Positions 18,962 to 28,826 of a stretch of DNA of 64,000 bases are shown here, in pieces. The stretch is taken from positions 124,001 through 188,000 of the forward strand of contig NZ_CP128400.1 of NCBI RefSeq assembly GCF_030389965.1, written 5' to 3'. A program made the translations under genes and the position numbers. Positions within the stretch are counted from its first letter, which is position 1. Each line of letters begins with the position of its first letter. The notes below the pieces were generated by a model, which was given only the letters and a program-made list of their open reading frames with translations, was not told the DNA's origin and made no database searches. This stretch comes from Candidatus Chlorohelix allophototropha (lineage in GTDB: Bacteria; Chloroflexota; Chloroflexia; Chloroheliales; Chloroheliaceae).

Positions 18962-19984
18962 CTATACTTTCTTTCTAACGACTTTGCCGAATAAGCCGTT
19001 AGGTCTGAAGGTAAGTACCACTACGATAATCAGAAACGCGAGCATTGATCGCAAGCCATCAGGTAGGTAGAAGCCCACTAAATTATCAATAATCCCTACC
19101 AACAACCCCCCTGCTACCGCACCTACCAAACTGGTCATACCGCCAAGTACCGCCCCGGCAAAGGAAAGAACTGCCACATTAGCCATCATCAGCGGCGACA
19201 GTGAAATTTTTGGCGCAACCAGTACCCCGGCGATTGCCAATAGCATCATGGCAATCATCCAAGTTAACCCGGTCAGAAAGCCTACATTTACGCCCATGAG
19301 TTTGGCGGTGGTAGGATTTTGAGCCATTGCACGCATTGCGGTGCCGACCAGCGTAAATTTGAAAAAAAGATAGAGCAGTAGCGATAATACCGCCCCGATA
19401 AGCATTGCGGTGATCATTTCACCCGTTATCGAGATGAAAGAATTGTCCACATTAATGCGGATGTCCGCACTTTTGACCACATCCAGTTGAGAAAATGGTT
19501 TGTTATCGGCTTTCCAAATGAAACTGGCAAGTCCATAAAGGAAAACACCTAGACCGATAGTGACCATTATTTGGCTTAAAACCGGCGCTTTACTCAAAGG
19601 GCGCAATAGTACGCGCTCAATTACCAATCCTAATAAACCGGCAAAAACCAGTGTTAAGAGAATTGCAATTAGATAATTGCCCAATCCGATGGTTTCCGGT
19701 AGTGGAATATTACCTTCCCGCCCAACCAAAATACTAAGAGAGGAGAAACAAACAAAGGTAGCGAACATGCCCATTTCGGCAGTTCCAAAGTTAACCACAT
19801 CAGAAGATTTGTAAATCAGCACGATACTAAGTGCAACTAACGCATAAATGCTACCAAACGTCAGTCCATTAACAATGTTACGTCCAAGTGTAACCAAATC
19901 AAAACCCTTGCCACTATCAGCCAAAATGGTTGCCACAGCAGCGCCATGAGCATCAGCAAGGTAGGCAGTAATCAAAGCAGACAT
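18962..19984 (-). CDS. livH: Branched-chain amino-acid type importer, permease
   Basis: A 340-residue permease, first gene of the liv operon. Features are GLTFGSIYALVALSIVLIYKSSDVVNFGTAEMGMFATF near residue 40 and the coupling loop GTAMRAMAQNPTTAKLMGVNVGF. It has an extended N-terminus of about 35 residues (MSALITAYLADAHGAAVATILADSGKGFD) compared with E. coli LivH. A GGGGGAG stretch lies just before the ATG. The operon promoter must lie in the 19985-20280 region, but I could not fix it. Confidence 0.94.
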   Translation of the reverse strand: MSALITAYLADAHGAAVATILADSGKGFDLVTLGRNIVNGLTFGSIYALVALSIVLIYKSSDVVNFGTAEMGMFATFVCFSSLSILVGREGNIPLPETIGLGNYLIAILLTLVFAGLLGLVIERVLLRPLSKAPVLSQIMVTIGLGVFLYGLASFIWKADNKPFSQLDVVKSADIRINVDNSFISITGEMITAMLIGAVLSLLLYLFFKFTLVGTAMRAMAQNPTTAKLMGVNVGFLTGLTWMIAMMLLAIAGVLVAPKISLSPLMMANVAVLSFAGAVLGGMTSLVGAVAGGLLVGIIDNLVGFYLPDGLRSMLAFLIIVVVLTFRPNGLFGKVVRKKV

Positions 19985-20458
19985 TGTCTCCCCCGAGCTA
20001 TTAAGTTTTAAACCAGTAATATAACTAACTATATGAAGCGTGGGTTTACTTATTCGGAGCCGGTTGCGTACCCGGCATTCTTTCTCTCGACAGCGTGGGA
20101 TATAAAACTAACCAATCCCTATGATTGTATGAATTATCGCAAAGATTACCATAATATAAGCATCTTTGCACAATTATTCCGTTGTGAAATAGGCTATTTT
20201 GACCTTGAAATTATTCAGTAGAGATTAAAAAAATATTAAAAATTGAGTCGGTGTGTTTCTTTCTTTCTGTTTTTCTGAACCTGTCAAACATTAAAACTTG
20301 ACAGCCCTTGATAAACTGCTTTAATATGGCTTAATTATTGCTCTGCTAATGCTGCTAGATAGTTGTTGAATCTTGCGATGTTGCACGAGTATTTTCAGGG
20401 TTATATCAAGTGCAATCAGTAAGATTCAGCGCACATAATAAATGGAGGAACTCTAACA
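19985..20458. other. Divergent intergenic region between livH and the DUF4015 genes
   Basis: About 475 bases. The half near livH is AT-rich with no clear gene; a 62-codon frame at 20033-20221 has no ribosome site and no sensible protein composition. The other half holds a strong promoter at 20298-20327 and a GGAGG site for the rightward operon. Confidence 0.6.
20281..20327 (+). promoter_or_regulatory. Sigma-70-like promoter with inverted repeat over the -35
   Basis: TTGACA (20298-20303), an 18-base spacer and TAATAT (20322-20327). An inverted repeat CTGTCAA (20281-20287) / TTGACAG (20298-20304) includes the -35 box, a common layout for a repressor site. It drives the genes from 20459, with an estimated leader of about 125 bases. 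Confidence 0.6.
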
Positions 20459-22357
20459 TTGAGTAGAAAAAGAACCAACATGCTTGGACCGGGAGGTATG
20501 ACAATAGCCGCAGGTCTGGGCGGGGTGGTTGTTCTCTTTCTGTTGTGGCAGTTCGTTATACCATTTTTCTTTAGTCGCTCAGAACCCGGAAAAGACACAA
20601 AGCCTTTGATTACGGGCAAGGTTCTCGATTCTGTTACCGGTTCTCCGGTTCTAAGCGCTACCATAATGGCGGGTAACAATAAGCTGGCTGAAGTAGATTT
20701 TAGTGGCACTTTTACTATAACTCAATCGCTTCCACAGAGTCCTGTAAATGTGGTCGCCCCCGGTTATATCCCTGCCGCTTTATCCATTAAGCAACCCTCT
20801 TTGTCTATGCAACTTAAGCCCAATATTCTCAATGGGCAACTTATAGATACCGATACCCAGAAGCCAATTGCAGATCGTTTAGTGCAATCTAGCAGCCTTG
20901 GTAGCGTCATCACGGATGCGGAAGGGCGCTTTACCTTCTCGCGTATTACTGCTGATGAGAAGCTAAAAGTGCAGCTTATCGGCTATGAGAAGACGGAAGT
21001 GCCGGTGGATCTCACCAAACTGGATTCGGTTATGACCATTCCAGTGCGTTCAACCGTTCTCAGTGGGCAGATTCTGGATGTCGAAACCGGCAAGGGTGTG
21101 CCAAACGCCTATCTTTCTATTGTGGGAAGCACTACCGCCGCAGGAAGTGGTAGCAGTGTATCCGGCGATCGTAGCGGCAAATATTATATGAATGATGCCC
21201 CGCGTGGTGCGGGTGTGCAACTTAAAATACGCGCCCCCGGCTATAAAATACAAACCTTCCCGATAGACCAAGCCGCTAAAGCTGATATAAAACTTGTGCC
21301 CTTCAAGTTTCAGGGTGTTGAAGTACCGGGCATTTTTGCGCTCAAACCTAACTATGATACCCTTTTCACTCCGTACCTTGAATTGGCGCGGCAGGGCAAG
21401 ATAAATGCCATCGTGGTAGATATGAAGCACGATGATACCGGTAAACTCCTATTCGACAGCAAAAATCCTCTTGCTAATCAGTTGGGGCTAATTTATGATG
21501 TGAATAGTTATCCCCGCAAAGATTTAATTGATGTTCCCAAACTGCTGGACGATGCTCATAAAGCAGGTCTATATGTAGTAGCCCGCATGGTAGTTTATCG
21601 TGACCCGGCGCTTGCCAAAGCCAAACCGGAGTGGGCGTTGCGTAACCGCAATACCGGGCAGCCTTGGAAAGATTTGAGTGACTTGGTATGGCCCAACCCA
21701 CTCATACCCGAAGTGGGCGATTATAACGTAGAAATTGCCAAAGAAATCGCCGGACTTGGATTCGATGAATTACAATTCGACTATATTCGCTTTCCCACCG
21801 ATGGTAAATTGGCTGATGTTGATTATGGCAACGGGCTTTCGTGGTCGGTACTGGGTAAGACGGAAAACGAAAAGATGCGTACCAACGTTATCGAGCGCAC
21901 CGTAAGCAAAGCTTATGAAGCTCTACGCTATACCAATACTTATTTTTCGCTGGATGTATTCGGCTATAGTCTATGGTTAAACGATGATGTGGGTATCGGG
22001 CAGCAATATAATAACCTGATACTGATGGCGGATTACATTTGCCCGATGGTCTATGCAACCCACTTCCAAAACGGTACGCTTGATCAGACAAAATTTCCCG
22101 GTCCGGTAGGGAACTATCCCGGTGAGATTATCACACGTAGCGGCAAGATTTCTAATCTAATTGAGGCTAAGGTGGCAGCAGTGGCACGTTATCGCCCGTG
22201 GCTAGAGGATTTCGCGCTACCTCCGGTGAAGCATACTCCTGAACGAGTCAAAGAGCAGATAGATGCAGCAATTGCTACTGGTGCATCCGGTTGGACTCTC
22301 TGGAATGCTACCGGAAAGTATTCTACCACTGTTATTCCGTCCGTCCAACGCAGCTAG
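20459..22357 (+). CDS. Membrane-anchored DUF4015 glycoside-hydrolase-like protein with carboxypeptidase-regulatory-like repeats
   Basis: A 632-residue protein with one N-terminal membrane anchor (about residues 14-37). Three beta-sandwich repeats of the carboxypeptidase-regulatory type follow (about 48-115, 118-195 and 198-275), with signatures such as GKVLDSVTGSPVLSATIMAG and GQILDVETGKGVPNAYLSIVG. The C-terminal part (about 290-630) matches the DUF4015 putative glycoside hydrolase family: INAIVVDMKHDDTGKLLFDS, YVVARMVVYRDPALAKAKPEWALR and GFDELQFDYIRFPTDG, a TIM-barrel pattern with acidic residues at strand ends. The TTG start is supported by GGAGG at 20444-20448. Probably acts on surface polysaccharide. 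Confidence 0.82.
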   Translation: MSRKRTNMLGPGGMTIAAGLGGVVVLFLLWQFVIPFFFSRSEPGKDTKPLITGKVLDSVTGSPVLSATIMAGNNKLAEVDFSGTFTITQSLPQSPVNVVAPGYIPAALSIKQPSLSMQLKPNILNGQLIDTDTQKPIADRLVQSSSLGSVITDAEGRFTFSRITADEKLKVQLIGYEKTEVPVDLTKLDSVMTIPVRSTVLSGQILDVETGKGVPNAYLSIVGSTTAAGSGSSVSGDRSGKYYMNDAPRGAGVQLKIRAPGYKIQTFPIDQAAKADIKLVPFKFQGVEVPGIFALKPNYDTLFTPYLELARQGKINAIVVDMKHDDTGKLLFDSKNPLANQLGLIYDVNSYPRKDLIDVPKLLDDAHKAGLYVVARMVVYRDPALAKAKPEWALRNRNTGQPWKDLSDLVWPNPLIPEVGDYNVEIAKEIAGLGFDELQFDYIRFPTDGKLADVDYGNGLSWSVLGKTENEKMRTNVIERTVSKAYEALRYTNTYFSLDVFGYSLWLNDDVGIGQQYNNLILMADYICPMVYATHFQNGTLDQTKFPGPVGNYPGEIITRSGKISNLIEAKVAAVARYRPWLEDFALPPVKHTPERVKEQIDAAIATGASGWTLWNATGKYSTTVIPSVQRS

Positions 22358-22371
22358 GAGGTTCTTTTCAT

Positions 22372-23955
22372 ATGAGGCGCCGACGACGCGGTCTGAGTTA
22401 TCTACCGCCAGAACCGACGCGCACTTCTTTTCTTATATACCTGTTGGTAGCAGGTCTTTGTTTTGGTGCGATCTTCTTTTTCAAGAACCAGATAATCAAG
22501 CCGGTCAGTGGGAAAATATTGGATGCCTATAGCGGTAAACCCGTTATAGGCGCGACTGTTCTATTGGAAAACGACCAGCGTCTTTCGAAGACTGCCTCTA
22601 TCAGTAATATCCTTACCACTGTTACCGATCTCGATGGTAGTTTTAGCTTTGATAAGGCTACCGATAACCTCACGCTAAATGTTTCCGCAAACTACTATAT
22701 TCCAGAAAAAGTCAAAGCTAACCCATCTGCTACTATTTCAATATCCTTGCGCCCCAGTATTTTGCGCGGCATTGTTAAAGACTCGCAGGGTAAAGCGATT
22801 GCACATGCCAGTGTTACCTCCGGCGACAAAAATGTTTTGACCGATTTGGATGGTTCTTATGTCATTAATGATGTACCGGAAGAGGGACAATTGGTAGTCA
22901 AAGCTGCCGGGTACAAACCTGCCACTGTAGCATTCAAGCGTACTCAAACGCAGGATGTAACCGTTAAGAATCTTGTGGTTAAGGGCATTTATCTGCGGGC
23001 GGCGGTAGTTGCCGATGGAGCGAATTTCCAGAATATACTGAACCTGATTTCAGTCACCGAGTTGAATACAGTTGTCATTGACCTGAAAGATTCTAACGGT
23101 TGGACTTACTACGACAGTAAAAACCCTTTGGCACGACCCGCCCCTGAGGGTAAAGGGAAAATCCCCAATTTGCCTGCGGTGGTGAAAAGCCTGAAGGAAA
23201 AGGATATTTATACTATCGCCCGTATTTCGGTATTTCAGGATGCCAGCCTGACCGATGTTAAACCGGAATGGGCTATCAAAAGCCGTAGCACTGGCAAATT
23301 ATGGGCGGATTCGGCTCGTTTTAACTGGGCAAATCCTTATTTAAAAGAGGTTTGGGATTATAATATTGACCTTGCCAGAGAGGCAGCCGCTTCCGGTTTC
23401 GATGAAATCCAGTTTGCTTTCGTACAATTTCCTGCTTCCGGGCAAATTGCCGATATTGACTACGGGCGTTCCAGTAATACTGAATCGCGGGTTTTAAGCA
23501 TAAACGGTTTCCTGAAAGAGGCAAACTTGCAGCTAAACAAACTGGGGGTTTTTGTTTCGGTTGAGGTAATGGGGCAAAGTGTGTTGGAAAGCGGTGATCT
23601 CGGTATCGGGCAGGATATCTCCCAAATTGCCGATCAAGTGGATTATATTTCTCCGGTGCTTTTCCCCAGCTATTTTGGAGCTAACAGTTTTGGTTTTGCT
23701 AACCCTGCCTCCCAACCCTATGAGGTTATTAATAAGAGCCTGACCTATGCTCGCACTAAACTGGAGGGAAAACGCGCCCAAATGCGCCCTTGGTTGCAGG
23801 ACTTTAGCGCAGAAGGTTCAACTTACAATGCGCCTGAAGTACGCGCCGAAATTCAGGCGACAGAAGATGTAGCAACAAATAACAAGGTGGTAGCAAACTG
23901 GCTGTTGTGGAACTCGGAAGCGCGTTATACTGCTGCTGCTCTTCGTAAAAAGTAG
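22372..23955 (+). CDS. Second DUF4015 glycoside-hydrolase-like protein (tandem paralogue)
   Basis: A 527-residue paralogue of the upstream gene: an Arg-rich start (MRRRRRG), one membrane anchor (about residues 18-38), two regulatory-like sandwich repeats (GKILDAYSGKPVIGATVLLEN; GIVKDSQGKAIAHASVTSGD), then a DUF4015-type domain. The start at 22372 is fixed by TAGGAGGT at 22355-22362. Where the first copy has FDYIRFPTDG, this one has FAFVQFPASG, so the Asp and Arg at this likely active-site strand are lost. It may be a non-catalytic binding or scaffold partner, or have changed specificity. It starts 14 bases after its neighbour. Confidence 0.8.
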   Translation: MRRRRRGLSYLPPEPTRTSFLIYLLVAGLCFGAIFFFKNQIIKPVSGKILDAYSGKPVIGATVLLENDQRLSKTASISNILTTVTDLDGSFSFDKATDNLTLNVSANYYIPEKVKANPSATISISLRPSILRGIVKDSQGKAIAHASVTSGDKNVLTDLDGSYVINDVPEEGQLVVKAAGYKPATVAFKRTQTQDVTVKNLVVKGIYLRAAVVADGANFQNILNLISVTELNTVVIDLKDSNGWTYYDSKNPLARPAPEGKGKIPNLPAVVKSLKEKDIYTIARISVFQDASLTDVKPEWAIKSRSTGKLWADSARFNWANPYLKEVWDYNIDLAREAAASGFDEIQFAFVQFPASGQIADIDYGRSSNTESRVLSINGFLKEANLQLNKLGVFVSVEVMGQSVLESGDLGIGQDISQIADQVDYISPVLFPSYFGANSFGFANPASQPYEVINKSLTYARTKLEGKRAQMRPWLQDFSAEGSTYNAPEVRAEIQATEDVATNNKVVANWLLWNSEARYTAAALRKK

Positions 23956-23966
23956 AGAAAGAGATT

Positions 23967-24434
23967 ATGAGCCAGACCCCCGAAGAAAAAGAAGTGCTGG
24001 ATTTTTTGCAAAATCATATCAAGGCTATCATGGCGAATGATACTGCCACTTATACTGCTACCACCAGCCCCGATCTTTCGCTCTATGAATGGTATATAAT
24101 GCCACATCGTATTGATGGGCTGGATTTCCACTACTTTATAATGAATGAAGCCGCTCGACGTGGCACAAATTTTCAGGCGCAGGTTAGCGGAGAAGAGGCT
24201 TCCACCGAGAAGCCGCACACCCGCTATGACCTTTGCAACTTGCGCTTACAACTTTATGGAGATACGGCTATTGCCAGCTATACTCTTTTGCAAACCACCG
24301 GAACCGCGCTTGGCGTGACTACTTCCAGCCATCACGAATCGCGGGTGATGCTAAAACGTGACGGTCAGTGGCAAGTAGTACATGTACATAAAAGCCCTTC
24401 ATGGAGCGCACCCTATATGCCTCCTGTGCGGTAG
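23967..24434 (+). CDS. NTF2/SnoaL-like protein
   Basis: A 155-residue cytoplasmic protein with the NTF2-like cone fold pattern: an N-terminal helix (EEKEVLDFLQNHIKAIMANDTATY) and C-terminal strands ending HESRVMLKRDGQWQVVHVHKSPSW. This arrangement is seen in SnoaL-like, DUF4440 and CaMKII-association-domain proteins. Such folds serve as enzymes or ligand pockets, and sequence alone does not choose. It lies 11 bases after the DUF4015 gene and 6 bases before the GT87 gene, so it is co-transcribed. Confidence 0.75.
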   Translation: MSQTPEEKEVLDFLQNHIKAIMANDTATYTATTSPDLSLYEWYIMPHRIDGLDFHYFIMNEAARRGTNFQAQVSGEEASTEKPHTRYDLCNLRLQLYGDTAIASYTLLQTTGTALGVTTSSHHESRVMLKRDGQWQVVHVHKSPSWSAPYMPPVR

Positions 24435-24440
24435 CTTAGC

Positions 24441-26699
24441 ATGAAACTCAGACTCACCTTAACCCCTGTGATTATAGCTTTGGTGATGCTGTGTGCGGCG
24501 TTGGCTGCCGAGTTGCTGCGCCCTGCCTTTGTAATTGATTTTGGCGGGGACGACCGGATTGACCAGTTATATTTTCAGGTTGATCAGGACGGCTTTTACA
24601 ATCCTGAAAAACGCCCCGGCGCAGACCCCAACTACCGTTGGATTGGCAAGGAAGCGGTTTTGCGTCCCCCTTGGACGCTTGAGTCGATTCCTCTAAAAGC
24701 TACTTTGCTGGCGACTGCTCCGCGCCCCGATCGAACTCCTGATAAAGTTGGCACCACCCTGAATGTTTACAGCCTGAACGGAACGAACACTGCTAGAATC
24801 GGCGCTTACGCATTGATAGGGCTGTTTGAGGGTAGTAAACTCACTTTCCAGATACCTGCCAACCTGATTCCTGATTTCGAGAAACCACGCCTACGCTTTG
24901 AAGCCACTGAAACTTACCAACCGGGTAAGGGCGATACCCGCCAACTTTCTGCAATTCTTCTGAATCTTACCTTAGAGCCGGATTATGCTGCATTTGGCTG
25001 GAAAGACTGGCTTGGGTTGCTGCTGCGCCCGCTCTTATTAGCAATTATATCGTTGAGTGTTTGGGCTATCGCCGGGCTATTTACGCGGCGCAATGCGGTA
25101 CGGCTTGTTCTGGAAGTAGGGGCGGGCACAACGTTAGTATCCAGCCTGTTATTTTGGTGGGAAGGGGCAGAGCCTTTTTATGCGCCGTGGGCGGCTCTGC
25201 TTCCGCTTGCATGGCTGTTGATATGGCTCTCCGGCAAGTTTGCGGCTGCCGCACCGGGTTTGCCCGCCCCACTGGTGTATGCCGCAACTTTGCTGGCGGG
25301 TATGCCGCTGGCACAACTGCTCTTTGGACGAATGCCATGGGATTTGCAGAATCCCAATACGCTTTCGTTTATAGGCTACAGCGCGGCGTTGTTACTTTCA
25401 CTCGGCGTTTATTTACTGGCACGTTTTCGCTTTGAAACGATCTTCCTGTGGGTGTTTCTAGGCATAACGGCAGCCCTTTATCTTTATACCCATTGGTACG
25501 TGTTTGACCAGAACCTTTATCGTGGGGCAGACTTTCGCAATTACTACCGCGCTTTGCTGGATACACAGGAAGGACAACGCGCTCTATATATCATTGATGA
25601 AATGGGCGCTGCTCCGGGCAGAGCAATCCGCTCCTCCCCGGCGTTCGCCCTATTTTATGAACCGTTGGTGTGGTTTTTCGGGCGCGATATTGTTTCGGCA
25701 ATCTTTTGGTGGCGACTGGCAAACGAATTATTGCTGCTGCCCACCGTTCTGATTCTCATGAAAATTTTCAACGCTTTCGTGCCGGGCAAGAAAATGTGGG
25801 CGGCGGTTCTATTCCTAACTTTAGGTTTCGGGCAATTCGCCGAAACTATCGCTTATGGGCAGCAAAATAACCTGATACTGTTCGGTTTGGCGTTGACCGC
25901 ACTATGGGTCAAGCAAAAGCGCGATACTCTGGCGGGTTTAGCTCTTTCTATTCCGGTTTGGGTTAAATTGCTGCCAGCCGTATCGGGAGTATTCTTTCTA
26001 ATCGAACGTCGCTGGAAGGGTTTAATTGGTCTGGTGTTGGGTGCGTTATTGGTAAACGCTCTGACCATTCCGGTGGTAGGCTGGGATAACTGGTGGTTCT
26101 ACTTTACCCGCGCAATGTGGAACGTAAACGCGCCCGAATTGGGTATCACTAACCAGTCTTTCTGGGGATTTATGGGGCGGGTGGTTGCGTCGGAAGTGCG
26201 TGGCGATTTTACCACCGCTTATCCTGCCGGGCTTGCCCCTGTAGGCTATCTGGTGGCATTATGTGGCTTTGCTTTGACCATGCTGACGGTGTGGCGAGCG
26301 CGAGGTGGCAGTGACATATCCCAACAACTTATACTTGGCGCACTAACAGTAGTGGCATTATGGACATCACCTTTTAGCTGGATGCACTACATTGTGCCGG
26401 GTCTGGTCGCGTTTGTGGCGTTGGCGGCGGCGTTAAGTACCACCGCAGAATCACGCTCACGCTTGATAATATTCGGTCTGGTCTATGCTGTGCTGGCTTA
26501 TGGAGGGCGCAACGAATTCTTTTTCACCGAAGCGGTAGGGCTGGAAAAGCTCGGCAGCAGTTATCGCTTCTTCGCTACTTTCGGGCTGTGGGCGCTCAAT
26601 TTATGGTCGCTATGGCAGCCTGCCTCTGCAACGAAACCTGCCCCTTCTGTCGTTTCTAAAGCGATAGCCTTGCCGCTATCAGCTGATGGACGGGAATAA
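24441..26699 (+). CDS. GT87-family membrane glycosyltransferase
   Basis: A 752-residue polytopic protein. One N-terminal membrane segment (residues 7-30) and an extracytoplasmic beta domain (about 35-180) come first, then about 12 membrane segments. The GT87/DUF2029 signature is clear: a first loop with NLYRGADFRNYYRALLDTQEG, then YGQQNNLILFGLALTALWVKQKRDTLAGLALSIPVWVKLLPA. Family members (for example mycobacterial PimE) transfer mannose or other sugars from polyprenyl-phosphate donors. It ends the operon starting at 20459, so sugar transfer and DUF4015 proteins may act on one envelope glycan. Confidence 0.82.
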   Translation: MKLRLTLTPVIIALVMLCAALAAELLRPAFVIDFGGDDRIDQLYFQVDQDGFYNPEKRPGADPNYRWIGKEAVLRPPWTLESIPLKATLLATAPRPDRTPDKVGTTLNVYSLNGTNTARIGAYALIGLFEGSKLTFQIPANLIPDFEKPRLRFEATETYQPGKGDTRQLSAILLNLTLEPDYAAFGWKDWLGLLLRPLLLAIISLSVWAIAGLFTRRNAVRLVLEVGAGTTLVSSLLFWWEGAEPFYAPWAALLPLAWLLIWLSGKFAAAAPGLPAPLVYAATLLAGMPLAQLLFGRMPWDLQNPNTLSFIGYSAALLLSLGVYLLARFRFETIFLWVFLGITAALYLYTHWYVFDQNLYRGADFRNYYRALLDTQEGQRALYIIDEMGAAPGRAIRSSPAFALFYEPLVWFFGRDIVSAIFWWRLANELLLLPTVLILMKIFNAFVPGKKMWAAVLFLTLGFGQFAETIAYGQQNNLILFGLALTALWVKQKRDTLAGLALSIPVWVKLLPAVSGVFFLIERRWKGLIGLVLGALLVNALTIPVVGWDNWWFYFTRAMWNVNAPELGITNQSFWGFMGRVVASEVRGDFTTAYPAGLAPVGYLVALCGFALTMLTVWRARGGSDISQQLILGALTVVALWTSPFSWMHYIVPGLVAFVALAAALSTTAESRSRLIIFGLVYAVLAYGGRNEFFFTEAVGLEKLGSSYRFFATFGLWALNLWSLWQPASATKPAPSVVSKAIALPLSADGRE

Positions 26700-26778
26700 A
26701 CCCTCTTACTGTCATCTAAAAGTTTAAAAATGTAGAAAAGTAGTTCAGACTCTGGATTATAATCGTTTAGAATGTATT

Positions 26779-26820
26779 GAATGTTAAAAAGTTGACAAAC
26801 ATTCGATAGGGCAATAAAAT
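26779..26820 (+). promoter_or_regulatory. Near-consensus promoter of dxs with flanking inverted repeat
   Basis: TTGACA (26792-26797), a 17-base spacer and TAAAAT (26815-26820), about 48 bases before the dxs ATG. An inverted repeat GAATGTT (26779-26785) / AACATTC (26798-26804) brackets the -35 box and could be an operator. Confidence 0.7.
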
Positions 26821-26867
26821 CAGTCCATGATGTTAAATTTTCTTAAAATAGGTAAGGTGGTGAGTTA

Positions 26868-28769
26868 ATGAGCGGGTATCTATCTAAGATTAAAGATCCC
26901 TCCGACATTAAACAGTTTTCAATTGCCGAACTCAAAGAGCTGGCTGATGAGTTGCGTACCGCTATTCAAGCGACCGTTTTTAAAACAGGCGGTCACTTCG
27001 CCAGCAATTTTGGCACTATTGAGCTTTCAATAGCAATGCATTATGTTTTTAACAGCCCTCGCGATAAGATGGTCTGGGATACTGGGCATCAGGCTTATCC
27101 TCACAAACTTCTGACAGGGCGCTATGACCGCTTCGATACTATTCGCCAATATGAGGGCTTGAGCGGTTTCTTGAGCCGTGACGAAAGCGTTCATGACTCG
27201 TTTGGGGCAGGGCATGCCAGCACTTCTATTTCCGCCGCTTTTGGTATGGCGATGGGGCGCAACCTCAAAGGCGAAGACTATGATGTAGTTGCTGTTATTG
27301 GGGACGGCGCTTTGACAGGTGGTATGGCGTTTGAGGCTCTGAACAACGCCGGGACTCACAAATCTCCCTTTATCGTAGTGTTGAACGATAACGAGATGAG
27401 CATTTCCAAGAACGTGGGCGCTCTTTCAAAGTACCTTGACAGAGTACGCGCCGACCCGATGTATTTGCATGCCAAGGATGAGGCAGCGCACGCTCTAAAT
27501 AAGCTCCCGATGGGTGGCGAGATGGTCACTCTGGCAAAGCGAGTTAAACGCGGGTTTAAAGATTTGGTAGTACCCAACACTATTTGGGAAGAATTGGGTT
27601 TTATCGGATTAGGTCCGGTTGATGGTCACGACATCGGACTCCTAATTGAAACTTTTGAATTGGCTCGCAAAACCCGACTGCCCGTTTTTATACATGCCAT
27701 TACTGTTAAGGGTAAAGGTTGGGCTGAGGCAGAAGCCAGCGTGCAGGGTCGGATTGATTATCACGCCCGCAGCAACAAACTGAGCGCCGCGCCTGCTACA
27801 ACTGCGCCCAATTATGATAAAGTTTTCGGCAATACCATGTGCAAGATCGCCGAAAAAGATTCTAAAGTGGTAGCGATTACCGCTGCTATGACTGAAGGCA
27901 CCGGGTTGATTGATTTTGCCAAGCGTTTCCCCGAACGCTTCTTTGATGTAGGTATTGCCGAACAGCATGGGATAACTTTCGCGGCAGGGCTTGCCTGCGA
28001 GGGTATCAAACCCGTTGCCGCAATCTACAGTTCTTTCTTGCAACGCGCCTTTGACCAGATTGTACATGATTGCTGCATCCAGAACTTACCGGTAGTATTT
28101 GCAATGGATCGCGCCGGATTGGTGGGGGATGATGGACGTACTCATCAGGGGACGCTTGATATTTCCTATCTGCGCTGCCTGCCCAATATCGTCTTGATGG
28201 CTCCCAAAGACGAGAACGAATTGCAGCATATGCTCTATACCGCTGTAAACTACGGGCTTGGGCCGGTGGCGGTTCGTTACCCACGCGGCGCTGGTTATGG
28301 CGTAGCGATGGATACAGAGTTTAAGAAGCTACCTATCGGTAAGGGGGAAACGTTGCGGCAGGGGAGCGACCTAGCAATTGTGGCATACGGCTCGGAAGTA
28401 TATCCTGCGCTTGAAGCCGCTACACTTCTGGCAGAGCATGGCGTGGAGGCAGAAGTAATCAATGCCCGTTTTGCTAAGCCACTGGATGAAGAATTATTGC
28501 TTGACCTAGCACGCCGCCATACTCGAATCGTTACCGTTGAGGAAGGCTCATTAATTGGCGGTTTTGGTACCGGCTTGCTGGAACTGTTCGAGCAGAAAAA
28601 TATGCAGAATGTGACGGTAAAGCGTGTGGGTATCCCTGACAAATTTATCGACCACGGACCGCAATCTTTGATACGCGAAAAACTCCAACTTGATGCTCTT
28701 GGCATAGCCGACCGAGTACGCGAATTCTACCCGGAACTTGCCAAAGGCTTGCCAGCTACACTTAAATAG
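26868..28769 (+). CDS. dxs: 1-deoxy-D-xylulose-5-phosphate synthase
   Basis: A 633-residue thiamine-diphosphate enzyme that condenses pyruvate and glyceraldehyde 3-phosphate, the first step of the MEP isoprenoid pathway. Visible motifs are HQAYPHK (residues 74-80), the TPP-binding GDGALTGGMAFEALNN (145-160), DRAGLVGDDGRTHQG in the pyrimidine domain and a C-terminal transketolase domain. Length is normal. It sits behind its own promoter and ends at a strong hairpin before the isomerase gene. Confidence 0.97.
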   Translation: MSGYLSKIKDPSDIKQFSIAELKELADELRTAIQATVFKTGGHFASNFGTIELSIAMHYVFNSPRDKMVWDTGHQAYPHKLLTGRYDRFDTIRQYEGLSGFLSRDESVHDSFGAGHASTSISAAFGMAMGRNLKGEDYDVVAVIGDGALTGGMAFEALNNAGTHKSPFIVVLNDNEMSISKNVGALSKYLDRVRADPMYLHAKDEAAHALNKLPMGGEMVTLAKRVKRGFKDLVVPNTIWEELGFIGLGPVDGHDIGLLIETFELARKTRLPVFIHAITVKGKGWAEAEASVQGRIDYHARSNKLSAAPATTAPNYDKVFGNTMCKIAEKDSKVVAITAAMTEGTGLIDFAKRFPERFFDVGIAEQHGITFAAGLACEGIKPVAAIYSSFLQRAFDQIVHDCCIQNLPVVFAMDRAGLVGDDGRTHQGTLDISYLRCLPNIVLMAPKDENELQHMLYTAVNYGLGPVAVRYPRGAGYGVAMDTEFKKLPIGKGETLRQGSDLAIVAYGSEVYPALEAATLLAEHGVEAEVINARFAKPLDEELLLDLARRHTRIVTVEEGSLIGGFGTGLLELFEQKNMQNVTVKRVGIPDKFIDHGPQSLIREKLQLDALGIADRVREFYPELAKGLPATLK

Positions 28770-28826
28770 GTGGGTTGCGGTATCAATTTCGAGAAAACCC
28801 GATTTATATATTAAAAACGGGTGTAC

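Noticed and set aside
20033-20221. A 62-codon open frame in the livH promoter region
   Set aside because: No Shine-Dalgarno site and no recognisable protein pattern; it lies in a divergent intergenic region.
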